DNA of 64,000 bases, from assembly GCA_947172415.1 (NCBI GenBank), contig OX359201.1, positions 248,001-312,000 on the forward strand, written 5' to 3'. The DNA comes from Chondrosia reniformis (lineage: Eukaryota; Porifera; Demospongiae; Chondrillida; Chondrillidae). The notes below the pieces were generated by a model. That model had not been told where the DNA came from. It ran no database searches and saw nothing but the letters and a program-made list of their open reading frames with translations. Below, piece by piece: positions 45,566 to 58,088 of this stretch. Both the position numbers and the translations under genes were made by a program. The stretch's first letter is position 1. Each line of letters opens with the position of its first letter.

Positions 45566-48500
45566 CTAGTCACTTTTCTGTCGTCTCTTAAATAATTCTT
45601 CTGATACCGTGCAATATCTACATTCTTCCAGTGCTTTACATAACATGCCATTAGTCACTGGAACTGGTACACCATCTATTTTGCAGTTTCCTCCATACCA
45701 GTCCTCCAGACCATATCCGAATCTACTAGCTGGAGTACCTTTAGTACCCAATGGAAAGGTTTGGTCAGCATGTGTTAACACTTTCTGAGGTACTCCTAAA
45801 TGAGTACACACCTCCTTCCATTTAGTAACAGCTTCTGATTCTGACACAAATAACAAGGCATTAATAGATGGCTTTGATTCCTTCCATGCTACCAAAGGGT
45901 CACTATCACTTGCAGCTTGATCTTGCTGTTCTTCCACCAACTGAACAAAGGTATCATCATCATAAGAAAATTCCTTCAGCTATAATTGAAAAAGAAAATG
46001 ATTATGTAGATTTTAAAGCTGGTTGAAATGATACAATACAATACACAAAATTGTCATTATCTACAGGTTTCAGAGAAAACTAATCACAATTGCAACAATA
46101 CTGGTATAAACAAATGTTGCACTGTATTAATAGTCATTTAATATATAAAACTTCAACATTTAAAATGGCAACAGGTACATACGTATCATACTTCAAATTA
46201 ATGAGGATGGTTTACATTATTGTTTTTGATTAATAAATGACTTGCCTGCAATTTGCTAGTGTCAATATTACTGAGCCAAATTCTTTCTGTTGTCAAGAGG
46301 TCTTTTCTTTTTACTTTGAAAGTGCAGTCTCCTTCTTTACCATCTCTACCTGCAAACACCATCAAATGATCTGGCAAAGGAGGTTTGTGAGTTATTTGAC
46401 ATGGAACACCCTGCTGAAGAGAAGCTATTCCCTTAGAGGATGTGCAGAGGAGGTACCAGGGGAGGTACCAGGGGATGTACCAGGGGAGGTACCAGAGGCG
46501 GTACCAGGGGATGTACAAGAGGAGGTACCAGGGGATGTACCAGTGGAGGTACCAGGGGAGGTACCAGAGGAGGTACCAGAGGAGGTACCAGAGGATCCAC
46601 TGGTTTCCCCTAGAAATTTATCTCCAAAGATTGTCTAGCTGACATATGACAGCCTTCTTTTAATTTCTTGACCTACTTCCATGACAGCTTTGCAAATTTG
46701 AGCAACATCACCAAGTGATTTCTTTACAAGAAGACAAACTTCAAAATGACCTTCTTTCAGGATGAGGAAAACAGTTCTGCGATCACCCAAAAACTTCAAA
46801 TTTCTGTTATTAGACTCTGAAAATCTTGGTTCCCAATTTTGAAATGCAATACCTTCCTCAGGTTCGCTATTGCTGATCATATCAACAGCCAATCTGTGAA
46901 ATAGTCCAGTTGGTAGACAGTAACTTTTAACATGATAATCATTTGAGAACTGGAACGTAAAGCCGAGGTTAACAACACTGCTCTTACAGGGTAACTTTGT
47001 TTTAGCTGTTTCAGCTGCTGTTAGAGCAAGTGGAATGTAAAAGAGTTTCCCTTTAAATGCAGCAAGTCCAAAGTGCTCTAACATGGCAAGCATCCATGGC
47101 ATTGCTGGTACCACATCTGGGTGGATTTTAAGCCAATCTGTGAACTCCTTATTCGTGCAATCATCTACATTTATTTTGGCACTTTCCCAGTAATAACGGC
47201 ATTGAGGATTCCAGGGCTTACGGTCATTGGAATAGTGCACTGTGAGCGGTTTGGATACTTTTTCAAAAAAGAACAAAGCATCTGTGCACACCCAACTGTC
47301 ACTCCATGTCAGTTTGGGATGATACACATAAAACCCAAGGCATTGGAAAAGGTCCAAGAAAGCGTTAAATTTATCATCTGTTGCATTTTGAGTGACTCTG
47401 AAAAACAAGCTCTTCAAGTCTTTCATATTTCCATAGAAATTTCTTTTCGGTCTCTATGTAATGGGATACTAGCGTGTGAAACACAAACCAGGCCTTTGGT
47501 ACTGGCAGCTGGAGACCTGCCTCTTCTTTAGACAGGTGCCTGCGCAGGAGGTTAACCATTCGAATTGACTCCTTTTTCTCCTCTTCTGTTCCAACTAAGT
47601 GGCTGTCTAAGAGATAATATATGTTTGCCTCAGGAGAGCATAATTTCATTTCATATGGCTTGTTTTTCAACCTCCTACATAAGGTTTCAGTGTTTTTCTT
47701 CTCTACAGCTGCAGCTTTACTGCTTCCCAATTTGATTAATTCATTCCTATGGGTCCCAACTAAGAAGAGACAGAGAGGTGGTCTCTTTGCTTCTTGTAAT
47801 TCTGAAGAGCATTTGAGTGACATTGTGTATGCTGCAGTGAGGGACTGCTCCATCAGGTCTATACTAGACTGGGTGTTGTCTTGTTTAATATCACCTTTCC
47901 CATCAGGATTGAGTGCATTAGTGTATGGAGCTGTGAGATCCCTGGATGCCTTGAAGACTTGCACAAAGTTGCAAGGAAAGTCAAGCAGTAGAGGTAGAGC
48001 ATTCTGAAAAGCAGGCTGGCCTCCCGTGTCCAGGAGGAATACAAAGGTTTGGTCCTCAATACTCATTCCTTTTTCACTCCCCAGCTTCTCAATGATATTT
48101 GCAATGGCTGCTTCAATATTGCCTCCAGCATCGGATGATTCCACCTCACCTGTATCCATCTGTGACCCCTTGAAATCGTCTTTAGAGCCACTTTTGTTTG
48201 GCAAATGGCTTTGACTATCATCTGCTGCCTTCTCTTTTTGCCCCAGCTTTAAATTAATTCCGGTGTCTATCTCCTTATTAGTTTCAGATGAGTTTTGTGC
48301 TCTATATATATATTTACTAAATTCATCGTCACTTATTACGCTCCAAAGGGTAGCCGATTCAACGTTTTTAATTGCCTTCATCACAGTTGCCACTTTTACT
48401 TTTTCCATCAGTGGAGTGCTTCGTTTGTCTTCTCTCACCTTGTTGTAGAGCAAGATGTAAATGAGCGAGGATTTACCAGTTCAAGAGGAACCAGTGAACA

Positions 48501-49837
48501 CATTTCTGGTCACTTTTAGATAAACAGATCCAGACACTGATAATTCCTTTTGAACCTCCTGTATATATAGGACAAAGCAATGCAGTAACAATGCATGCAG
48601 TTCTCTGTTTAATCAACAAACATTGCATACAGTACATGGTATGCATACATGTACAGTTGATATAAATTCTCTTCTAACATGTTTGCTATCAATGTACTGT
48701 ATAAATAATGTAAGAAAACATAAGTAACACATTTCTGTATATACCACTGTACCTTAAGATTGCTGACTTCCTGTTTTGGGTCATCACTGGGCTTCAGAGA
48801 ACCACCTGATGTGTAAAAATGTAATGAATAATCTTTTTGTGTGTGTTGACAGCATACCCCTTTCATGGTGTATTCAAACCAGGTTGAATTCAGGTACATA
48901 GGATGAACTTGCATAGGTTTCAACTTAACTTGCAAAAACATGGCATTCAAGATATACTGATGTTATTGTTGACAAGAGTTGATCTTAAAAGGTGATATTC
49001 ACAGCATGCAACGACAGCTACAGCGACTCAGAAAAATGATGGCAGTTTTTCTGATATCTTTCAAAATGAAATTTGTTTCGTATCCAATAACTGCTGCTGT
49101 ATGGTCATATCAGCTGTACTGCTATTTTTAGCTGTGGCAGCCCCTACCTTATATTGTTTTCATTTGCCAATTACGTTGTACGGCTTCATGTTACGGAAAG
49201 ATATATATCTATATGTATATAATACGGGTTCATATTATACGTCCTTTATATGTATATAATACGAGTTCATATGCAACTATTGTAACACCTAATTTATACG
49301 TCAATACATCGTTTCTGTTAAATCTCAAACTGATTACATTTACTACAAATATATAGACTATGTTTACATCTCTATACAAAAATATATTCTGTAAAAAGGA
49401 AAACAAGCTAGAAACGAAAGAACATTGCTAAAGGTTAATTAACAGGGTATGTACGTATACTCCAGCAGACCTCTTCAGTCAGTTCCCTATACATGTAAAC
49501 ACATGACTTAAAGAACAATTATTAGTGAAAGAAAGTGACATGCATGCAGTATTCTTACATTCATCTCCTAATGTCTCAATTCTCAATAGTCCAATACCAA
49601 CTTTTTGAAATTTATTATTATTCAATACTTGATAAAGCATGGACAATGTAGCTTTATCTCCTTGTTCATCCATCCATGATGTCAAGGATTTGTAGAAGGC
49701 CTCCTGTACCACATATTTAGCTGATTCTGCAATGACATCTTCACTAACTCCTAAATGTCTGCACACTCGCTTCCACTTCTTACCTGCTTCAGATTTAGCT
49801 ACATACTGAAGATGTTCAGATTTCACTCTCTCAGTAT
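45566..49837 (-). pseudogene. Death-fold GTPase 4 (DEATH-GTPase-DEATH), decayed
   Basis: Exons by homology: DEATH 49837-49559 (GKKWKRVCRHLGVSEDVIAE), linker 48805-48753, GTPase 48558-46246, and a DEATH-like 3' exon 45979-45566 (EAVTKWKEVCTHLGVPQKVL), both DEATH parts intact. The GTPase exon has three lesions: the P-loop Arg codon reads as a stop (GSS-stop-TGKS), one extra base in the FLWKYE region (about 47425) shifts the frame, and a Lys codon after RRLSYVS is a stop (46635). It ends at a GC donor. A further exon upstream (NWKADHARMMRGA, near 49950-49917) may hold the start. Loss is confined to the GTPase exon, so a DEATH-only transcript is conceivable. Confidence 0.68.
46440..46600. repeat. 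12-bp coding minisatellite, about 13 units
   Basis: Longer version of the array at 35306, inside the GTPase-4 exon, units GAGGTACCAGGG and GATGTACCAGGG. On the minus strand it encodes Gly-Thr-Ser-Pro/Ser/Ala runs. It lies downstream of the Lys-to-stop change at 46635, so it is no longer read. Confidence 0.9.
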
Positions 49838-50590
49838 CTGCAATAAGAGTGCATTTAATACTTGAACTATTCTATCAGCTAGTCAGTTAGACTTAAAGTT
49901 GAACATTGGTCACTTACCAGCACCTCTCATCATACGGGCATGGTCAGCCTTCCAATTCTAAGTATATATATACACATATATATGTAGAAGAGTTAGACAG
50001 TACAGTGCAATCTGCTAACAATCAAATATATAGTGTTTTCTGAAAATGTCATGTTTCTTCAAGCACATCTACAAAAATAACATGGCTACCTTCCTTAGAG
50101 AAGGGCAAGACTGCCATGCACCTATAAATGGAAATCAGGACCGAATACTTAGAATCATTCGTATACAAGCTTGTACCCTCAAGCGCAATATTGTTTTCGA
50201 GACCATATTTCCGTTCACTGATTGATCACTGGATTCCAAATAAAGGCATAGTATGGAAACGTAAATTATCGCGGCCGAAAAATGATTTACCAAAGAGCAG
50301 TGGGGCTGGTAGGGTTTAATAGTCAATACTTCAAGTTTCAGACACATTTTAAAGGAGACATGTATAGCTATACGTGAAGGAGATTTGGTGGACATCCTTT
50401 GATATTCCACTTGATTACAGTGCTTTGACCAAATATCGATCGGATCGGCCAAAAATCGATATTTTCAGCCACCCTCTTCAATCGTCTCTAGCGCAAAGAT
50501 GCCATGAGATAGAAATTCCTGATTGCGCACACTATGTTCTCCCAGAAAGGCCTGTGTTATGATGTTTATTTAAAGATTATAGCTTTCGTA
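49838..50590. other. 5' flank of GTPase 4
   Basis: Near-identical to 39643-40402. It includes the presumptive first coding exon (49950-49917) and the conserved spacer. A local duplication of tatataatacgRgttcatat lies further down at 49217-49280. No independent gene is called. Confidence 0.5.
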
Positions 50591-51230
50591 CATGAATCAT
50601 GCAACACCTTGCTTGTAGGATTCATGCATAAATAATTCTTCACTGTGTAACATCCTTTTCTTGTTTCTGTGCTTTTTGTGCCATCCCTACATCTTCTACT
50701 ATTTTTGTAGAAAATTTTTATTGTTCTCTAGTTTCTGTACTTTTTATGGAGCATTAGCTAGGAATTAGATAATATACAATTTTTGGTTTCGCAATCTTCG
50801 ACTGATTATGACGTCATTAAAATGGCGAATTTATTGAAGCCTTGACTCTTGGGCCACGAAAACCGTCATGCTCAATAATAACGTTATCGCTCTCGCTTCT
50901 ACAAAAGAATACAGCGCGGAAAATTCGGAGTATTTTCGCTTAAGAAGTAGCCCGAAAGCTTATTTTCTTGTTTAGTTACAGCGGGCGAAGATGAAGAAGA
51001 AGATGAAGAAAACGAAAATGGGATATTTCAAAGTTCGGCTATGTATAGTTAAAAATAGACCAGCCATGCTATAAATTGGCCTTTAAGGCAAGCGACCGTG
51101 TTCCGCTAGCAAATGAACGATTTTTCGGCAGTTTTCAGCCTATTTCGGATTTTTACTCCTATATCAATGTATAGGCAAAACGAAACAACCGGTACCATCC
51201 CTACATATAGAGTACTACCGTACTCTCTGA
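50591..51230 (+). mobile_element. Helitron-like non-autonomous element with internal inversion
   Basis: Copy of 40403-41032, sharing both flanks. Segment 51038-51120 is reversed relative to the 13.7-, 18.7- and 40.4-kb copies. Ends with AGAGTACtaccGTACTCT then CTGA and a host T. Confidence 0.62.
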
Positions 51231-51735
51231 TAATCAGCTCTAGCTCCAAGAAGGATGTCATATTGATCGCTTAGCATGACTGATTCACTTACGGACGTAT
51301 CATTGCTGGCCATTAGGACTACAGAACATCAAATCGATCCAACTAACTGTTGAGCACAGAAGAATCACTTTCCTTAAAACTGGGCGTTTTCGCATGGCGC
51401 GATGCTAATCTTAGACCGACCCATATATGGGGTGCAACTATATTAAGAATTTACCAATTTTGGAATGATTATTTGCATAAATACCCATTTTAAATACAGA
51501 TATAATCTTTGTCTTTTTTATTAATGGTGGAGGTACTCTAATTGGTGCACACTAACAGAGTTTGCCAGCTTCATTACACATAAATGTAGAGCCTGATGCT
51601 ATTTGTTGAATGTCACATGTGCATGTGCAGAGAATCGCAATAGTAGTGATCACATACAGACAACCATTATATATTATTATTATCCTTTATTAACTGTGCC
51701 CAAGGCAAATCAAAAGAAATAGCTATGGTCAACCA
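51231..51735. other. Spacer 3' of CD225-like copy 3
   Basis: Contains the 150-bp interspersed repeat (51376-51520), a stub of the fusion terminal exon (51525-51552), and the 3' flank of the CD225-like gene. Closely matches 41033-41515 and 15790-16230. Confidence 0.6.
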
Positions 51736-53372
51736 CTATTGGTATGCATTGCGAAAGCCACTGATTATAAAGTCTGTGGACCTAAATCCAATTAGTGCTC
51801 CTATCACAACACCTGCCACCAAAAATGGATAGGTGATGTAGAAGAATAGCAAAACCAACAAACTGATTATTCCGTATCTTCTTGCTTCTCTTATCTTCTG
51901 TTTCTCCTTCTTTACAATACCCTAAGAAACATGTTAATAGAAATCATCTATTTTAGAAATATATAACATAAAATTAACATTTATACAGTTGAAGAACAAG
52001 TACATAATTAATTTTATAGGTAATATTGATATTAATTAGACTCTCCGTCATAGATAGTGAGATTCTGAAATTATGATACAGCCAAGAGAAAGGGTCCAAT
52101 TTTAGATAGTCCATTAGAGACTGAAAGATTTGAGGGACAGTAACAACTGGATCATGCATCATGTTAGCACATCATGATCACTGCAGGTCTTATGATGGAA
52201 AAACTGTGGGTCTTAGAGAAGCTTATATAATTCTTAGCCAATAAACTGCATGTGTCATTGCAGGTTTGGTTTTAAGTTTTCAGCAATTTAGCTATATAGA
52301 TATGCCAGATGACTTTAACTTATAGGTATATAGCCAATTGCAGTGCATATTAATTTTAAAACAGGTGACAATATTTAGTACTATATATATATACACACAT
52401 GTACATGTATATATTCTGTACATGGCAATTGTATATATATCTGTAGCTCAGTAGCAGAGCAATGGCGGCTATAACTAATAGGTTTATAATTAATTTGAGA
52501 CCAGCAAATCCCTTCTTGTTTTCCCTCTTTATAATGTTTGTGAATGATTATAATTACTTGTGATTTGATTATGTATTCACATATTAGCAGAAAACACTCA
52601 CAGCAGTAGCCAATCCAATGGCTGGAAGCAAGCAAAACAAACCTGGCAACCAAAACAACACAGTTGAGAAGATTATAATCGTGACAATCCCAAGTATAAG
52701 TGCATATGATGGTATACTTGTAGAGATATTAGACACAGTTGTTTGGGAGCTGCTGGTAGGTTGTGCTACAACAGGCTGAGGTTCTGGTGTCGTAGTTGGC
52801 TCCACTACAACGGACTGAGGTTCAGGTATCGTAGTTGGCTCCACTACAATGGACTGAGGTTCAGGTATCGTAGTTGGCTCCACTACAACAGGCTGAGGTT
52901 CAGGTGTCGTAGTTGGCTCCACTACAACAGGCTGAGGTTCTGCTGTTGGCCATGAATGTTCTCCTGGAATTATTTCATATTCATGAAAATTGTACTCTTT
53001 ATCCCCAATCTCTTCACCTGGTTGTCCTATGCGTGTCTTAAACTTTGTTGAATATGGAGGAGGGGGTTGAGGAGGTTTAGATTTCATTGCTCCGGTTCTG
53101 ATCAGCTCAATCTCTTCAGTTTGCATAGTAGAGGCTGGAGAAACTTTGTTGAATAATGGAGGAGGGGGTCGAGGAGGTTTAGATTTCACTGCTCTGGTTC
53201 TGATCAGCTCAATCTCTTCAGTTTGCTTAGTAGAGGCTGGAGGATTATCTTGATATCCAATTGGGATATATGATTGATTTGGTTCCATTACAATTATAGT
53301 GGAATCATCAATGGATTCGTTGGATGAATAATTCTGTGTGTGACTATTAACATCTCCAACTTTACTATCCAT
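51736..53372 (-). CDS. CD225/IFITM-like proline-rich membrane protein, copy 3
   Basis: Exons 53372-52602 and 51921-51736, joined in phase 0. The N-terminus starts MDSKVGDVNSHTQNYSS and has two EEIELIRTRA blocks and RPPPPLFNK. It then has QPPPPYSTKF with a PPxY motif and only four short repeats (VVVEPTTTPEPQP and variants, 12-13 residues) in place of the 15-residue repeats of copies 1 and 4. Both membrane segments are intact and identical or nearly so to copy 1, while the N-terminal repeat differs. The spacer between the exons (52601-51922) looks non-coding. Confidence 0.58.
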
Positions 53373-53985
53373 AATATGGCAAAAAAATAACATCTATATA
53401 GCACACAAAATTCTCGTTTCCACTACGCTATGACGAGTAAAATTAATAGACAGGTAATGGTATCTCCGTGTTTCTCGGGCGTTAAGTTTACTTAAATGAC
53501 TCTCTCTAATTAAATTTTTCGTAGACGTAACAAATATGTATGTTTATACATAACACGCAGAGTGTTGATTACGTAAGAACACGGGGCGTTTCCACTAAAA
53601 AACTGGGCGTTTTCGCAGGGCACAATGTGCTAATCTTATAGACCAAGCAACTATAGCTAATAAGAATTGACCAATTTTGGAATGATTTCTTTGCATAAAT
53701 ATCCATTTAAAGTACGTATTATATACAAACATTATTTTAATCTTTGTCTCTTTTCAGTTACATGCACTAGCAGTGGGTGGAGGTACTCTAATTGGTGCAC
53801 ACTAACAGAGTTTGCCAGCTTCATTACACATAAATGTAGAGCCTGATGCTATTTGTTGAATGTCACATGTGCATGTGCAGAGAATCGCAATAGTAGTGAT
53901 CACATACAGACAACCATTATATATTATTATTATCCTTTATTAACTGTGCCCAAGGCAAATCAAAAGAAATAGCTATGGTCAACCA
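53373..53985. other. Spacer between CD225-like copies 3 and 4
   Basis: Carries the conserved flank tctcgggcgttaagtttact (53474), the 150-bp interspersed repeat (53601-53740), a terminal-exon stub (53773-53803), and the CD225-like 3' flank. No gene seen. Confidence 0.6.
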
Positions 53986-56163
53986 CTATTGGTATGCATT
54001 GCGAAAGCCACTGATTATAAAGTCTGTGGACCTAAATCCAATTAGTGCTCCTATCACAACACCTGCCACCAAAAATGGATAGGTGATGTAGAAGAATAGC
54101 AAAACCAACAAACTGATTATTCCGTATCTTCTTGCTTCTCTTATCTTCTGTTTCTCTTTCTTTACAATACCCTAAGAAACATGTTAATAGAAAACATCTA
54201 TTATAGAAATATATAACATAAAATTATCATTTACAGTTAATGAACAAGTACATAATTAATTTTATAGGTAATATTGATATTAATTAGACTCTCTATCATT
54301 GATAGTGAGATTCTGAAATTATGATACAGCCAAGAGAAAGGGTCCAATTTTAGATAGTCCATTGGAGACTCTGAAAGATTTGAGGGACAGTAACAACTGG
54401 ATCTTGCATCATGTTAGCACATCACGACACTGCAGGTCTTATGATGGAAAAACTGTGGATCTTAGAGAAGCTTATATAATTCTTAGCCAATACACTGCAT
54501 GTGTCATTGCAAGTTTGGTCATAAGTTTTTCAGCAACTAGATACGTATGCCAGATGACTTTAAATTATAGGTATAGCCAATTGCAGTACATATTAATTTT
54601 AAAACAGGAGACAATTTTTAGTACTATATATATACACATGTACATGAAAAATCTAAGATACCATTTTCCTACATGCTATATGCCTATTCTGTAAAAGAGC
54701 CTATAGGGGAACTAAACCTGAAGAGAGCTTTTGGATGAGGATACAGCAGTCTTTTCTTCCTTTTTTTATCTTCTTCTCTACTGGGTCAGACAGCCGTTTC
54801 TGGGAATTCCATACACATGAAAAATCTAATATACCATTTTCCTACATGCTATATGCCTATTCTGTAAAAAGAGCCTATAGGGGAACTAAACCTAAAGAGA
54901 GCTACATGTACATGTATTCTGTACATGGCAAATATAGCTCAGTGGCAGAGCTATGGCGGCTATAACTAATAGATACCAGCAAATCCCTTCTTGTTTTTTC
55001 CTCTTCATAATGTTTAAGAATGATTATAATTACTTGTGATTTGATTATGTATTCACATATTAGCAGAAAACACTCACAGCAGTAGCCAATCCAATGGCTG
55101 GAAGCAAGCAAAACAAACCTGGCAACCAAAACAACACAGTTGAGAAGATTATAATCGTGACAATCCCAAGTATAAGTGCATATGATGGTATACTTGTAGA
55201 GATATTAGACACAGTTGTTTGGGAACTGCTGGTAGGTTGTGCTACAGCAGGCTGAGGTTCAGGTATCGTCTGTGCTACAACAGGCTGAGGTTCAGGTATC
55301 GTCTGAACTGATTGGTGTGCTACAACAGGCTGAGGTTCAGGTATCGTCTGAACTGATTGGTTTGCTACAACAGGCTGAGGTTCAGGTATCGTCTGAACTG
55401 ATTGGTGTGCTACAACAGGCTGAGGTTCAGGTATCGTCTGAACTGATTGATCTGCTACAACAGGCTGAGGTTCAGGTATCGTCTGAACTGATTGGTGTGC
55501 TACAACAGGCTGAGGTTCAGGTATCGTCTGAACTGATTGATCTGCTACAACAGGCTGAGGTTCAGGTATCGTCTGAACTGATTGGTGTGCTACAACAGGC
55601 TGAGGTTCAGGTATCGTCTGAACTGATTGGTGTGCTACAACAGGCTGAGGTTCAGGTATCGTCTGAACTGATTGATCTGCTACAACAGGCTGAGGTTGAG
55701 GTATCGTCTGAACTGATTGGTGTGCTACAACAGGCTGAGGTTCTGCTTTTGGCCATAGATGTTCTGGAATTATTTCATAATCATGAAAATTGCACTCTTC
55801 ATCCCCAATCTCTTCACCTGGTCGTCCTATGCGTGTCATAAACTTTGTTGAATATGGAGGAGGGGGTCGAGGAGGTTCAAATTTAATTGCTCTGGTTCTG
55901 ATTAGCTCAGTCTCTTCAGTTTGCTTAGTAGAGGCTGGAGAAATTTTGTTGAATAATGGAGGAGGGGGTCGAGGAGGTTTAGATTTCATTGCTCTGGTTC
56001 TGATTAGCTCAATCTCTTCAGTTTGCTTAGTAGAGGCTGGAGGATATCTAGCTGCGATATATGATGGATTTTGTTCCATTACAATTATAGTAGAATCATC
56101 AATGGATTCATTGGATGAATAATTCTGTATGTGGCTATTAACATCTCCAAATTTCCTATCCAT
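53986..56163 (-). CDS. CD225/IFITM-like proline-rich membrane protein, copy 4
   Basis: Exons 56163-55078 and 54171-53986, joined in phase 0. MDRKFGDVNSHIQNYSS start, two EELI/RTRA blocks, RPPPPYSTKF (PPxY), then about eleven 15-residue repeats (VVAHQSVQTIPEPQP alternating with VVADQSVQ). The two membrane segments follow, with GLFCLLPAIGLATA between the first one and the joint. The intron carries a local duplication: a block of about 85 bp starting acatgaaaaatctaa occurs at 54643 and again at 54818. Topology and PPxY suggest an IFITM-type protein; the identity is not proven. Confidence 0.6.
55240..55745. repeat. 45-bp coding minisatellite, about 11 units
   Basis: Same unit as 30719-31370. His and Asp variants of the fourth codon (VVAHQ / VVADQ) alternate partly in pairs, suggesting 90-bp higher-order duplication steps. 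Confidence 0.92.
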
Positions 56164-56375
56164 AATATGGCAAAAATAACATCTATAATATACCACACAG
56201 AATTCAAAGATTCACGTTTCCATTAAAAACTGGACGCTTTTTCACATGGCAAAATGCTAATGTTATATATAGACGAATCCAAATGGGGTACAACTATATT
56301 AGGAAGTGACCAATTTTGGAATGATTATATTACATAAATATACATTTAAAGTAAGTATTATATACAAACATTATT

Positions 56376-57230
56376 TTAATAATTTTGTCTCTTATCCGTT
56401 ACAGTAGCAGTGGGTGGAGGTACTCTAATTGGTGCACACTCTGGTGAAGTCACATGTCTAGAGGTTGTATATTTGGGCTGTCTGCTGGAGAATGAACATG
56501 GAGTAACAGTCATCTCCCCCTCCCCACCAGGGTGGGGTGGAGAGTGTCCAGTTTGGTTGGCTGACAAGTAGTATTTCAGTGAGTCCAGTGAGAGAGGCTC
56601 CCGTGGAAATGATAGGAGACGAGGTGCTCGGGGATGGGGACAATCCCCAAATGGGTATCTCTGGATGGGGGCTTGTTTGGGAATGAACCAACCCTTCAGG
56701 TCATCTGGTTCTGCAGCCACTATCACTTTTGTCTCTTTAGCATTCTCCTTTAAAACATGCTTTTCTGAATTGTCTTTACAGACAACCTCTTCATGTTTAC
56801 TTTCAACCACTTTTGTATCATCATTGGACAGTACTATAGAGTGTCACTTTCCATGTCTTCCTTATCTCTTGTATCAATGTGTTCAATTTGGTCTTTATGG
56901 GATATGCTATGCTCAGTGCATGCTTGTTGAACTGACTGATCTTGTTCCCTTTGTGTCTCTCCAACACTCTCCTCCAGTTGGGTTTGTTTACTTGTAAGAG
57001 AGTCTTGAACAGTCTTGTCCTGTGAGGGCTGGGTGGATGGGGAGTGTTGCAGTTCACTGAACATGGGATTGACAGACAATAGCTCATGAGATCAGATGTA
57101 CACATTCTTAAGCATTACGTTCATACCTATGCATGTAGGTATATATGAGTATAATGTATACAAATGTGTGTACATGTACCTGATGTGGGTATTGTCCAGT
57201 ATCATAGCAAGTTCCTCCTGAGTCAGTTGA
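56376..57230 (-). pseudogene. Isolated 3' exons of an EXD3-N fusion gene
   Basis: Contains the TQEELAMILDNTHIR exon (from about 57225), the ELQHSPSTQPSQDKT exon (from about 57056) and the terminal segment (VVESKHEEVVCKDNSEKHVL to RVPPPTATVTDKRQ). The upstream EXD3-N and basic exons are missing: homology stops at about 57235, where unrelated DNA begins. The frame breaks after MESDTL, as in the 58-kb copy. Confidence 0.65.
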
Positions 57231-57662
57231 ATCAGTTCACACAGATAGTGCAAATGATCTGACAACTAATAACACTGCTATCAACACTGCACTTAACAAA
57301 AGATAAGGTATTTCAAAAACTAATCTTAATAACACTTGGAGATCCCATTACAGAAAATAAGAATAACACTTCAAAATTGAATTGACTAAAGGATATACTA
57401 ATCGAATGTAATAGTATTACTGTGTACTAATTATAAGGCTAGCTAACCAGCCAATTCTGTGTGAGTATGTAACCTTTTCAACTCCATTTCCTAAAGATAT
57501 ACAGCACTCATTACTCTATGAATACAGTCCTTCTCTTCTGCTATTCCAGTACACTAGCTGCCACAGACACGCTCTCATTCCACTCAAAATTTAATGCTTA
57601 TACGTGTAGCAGTGCAAGGCGACCAAATACACTTTCCCACACGGCACTCCTAATCTATATTA
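57231..57662. other. Unassigned 430-bp segment between two broken gene ends
   Basis: Begins after gagtcagttgaatcag and ends before gtggaatgggtcgagg. No copy elsewhere in the window, no long frame and no clear terminal repeat. It joins a truncated fusion gene to a truncated CD225-like first exon, so it is a rearrangement scar, inserted DNA or the residue of an older spacer. Confidence 0.4.
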
Positions 57663-57887
57663 ACTTAGTGATAGTGGAATGGGTCGAGGAGGTTCAGATT
57701 TAATTGCTCTGGTTCTGATTAGCTCAATCTCTTCAGTTTGCTTAGTAGAGGCTGGAGGATTATTTTGATATCCAATTGGGATGTATGATTGATTTGGTTC
57801 CATTACAATTATAGTGGAATCATCAATGGATTCATTGGATGAATAATTCTGTATGTGGCTATTAACATCTCCAAATTTCCTATCCAT
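57663..57887 (-). pseudogene. CD225-like N-terminal fragment
   Basis: MDRKFGDVNSHIQNYSSNES start and MEPNQSYIPIGYQNNPP continue as in the paralogues. The frame ends soon after SEPPRPIP because homology breaks into the 57231-57662 segment. No repeats or membrane segments follow. Confidence 0.7.
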
Positions 57888-58088
57888 AATATGGCAAAAA
57901 TAACACCTATAATATACCACACAGAAGATTCACGTTTCCATTAAAAACTGGGCGTTTTTTCACATGGCAAAATGCTAATGTTATATATAGACGAATCCAA
58001 ATGGGGTACAACTATATTAGGAAGTGACCAAATTTGGAATGATTATATTACATAAATATACATTTAAAGTAAGTATTATATACAAACA

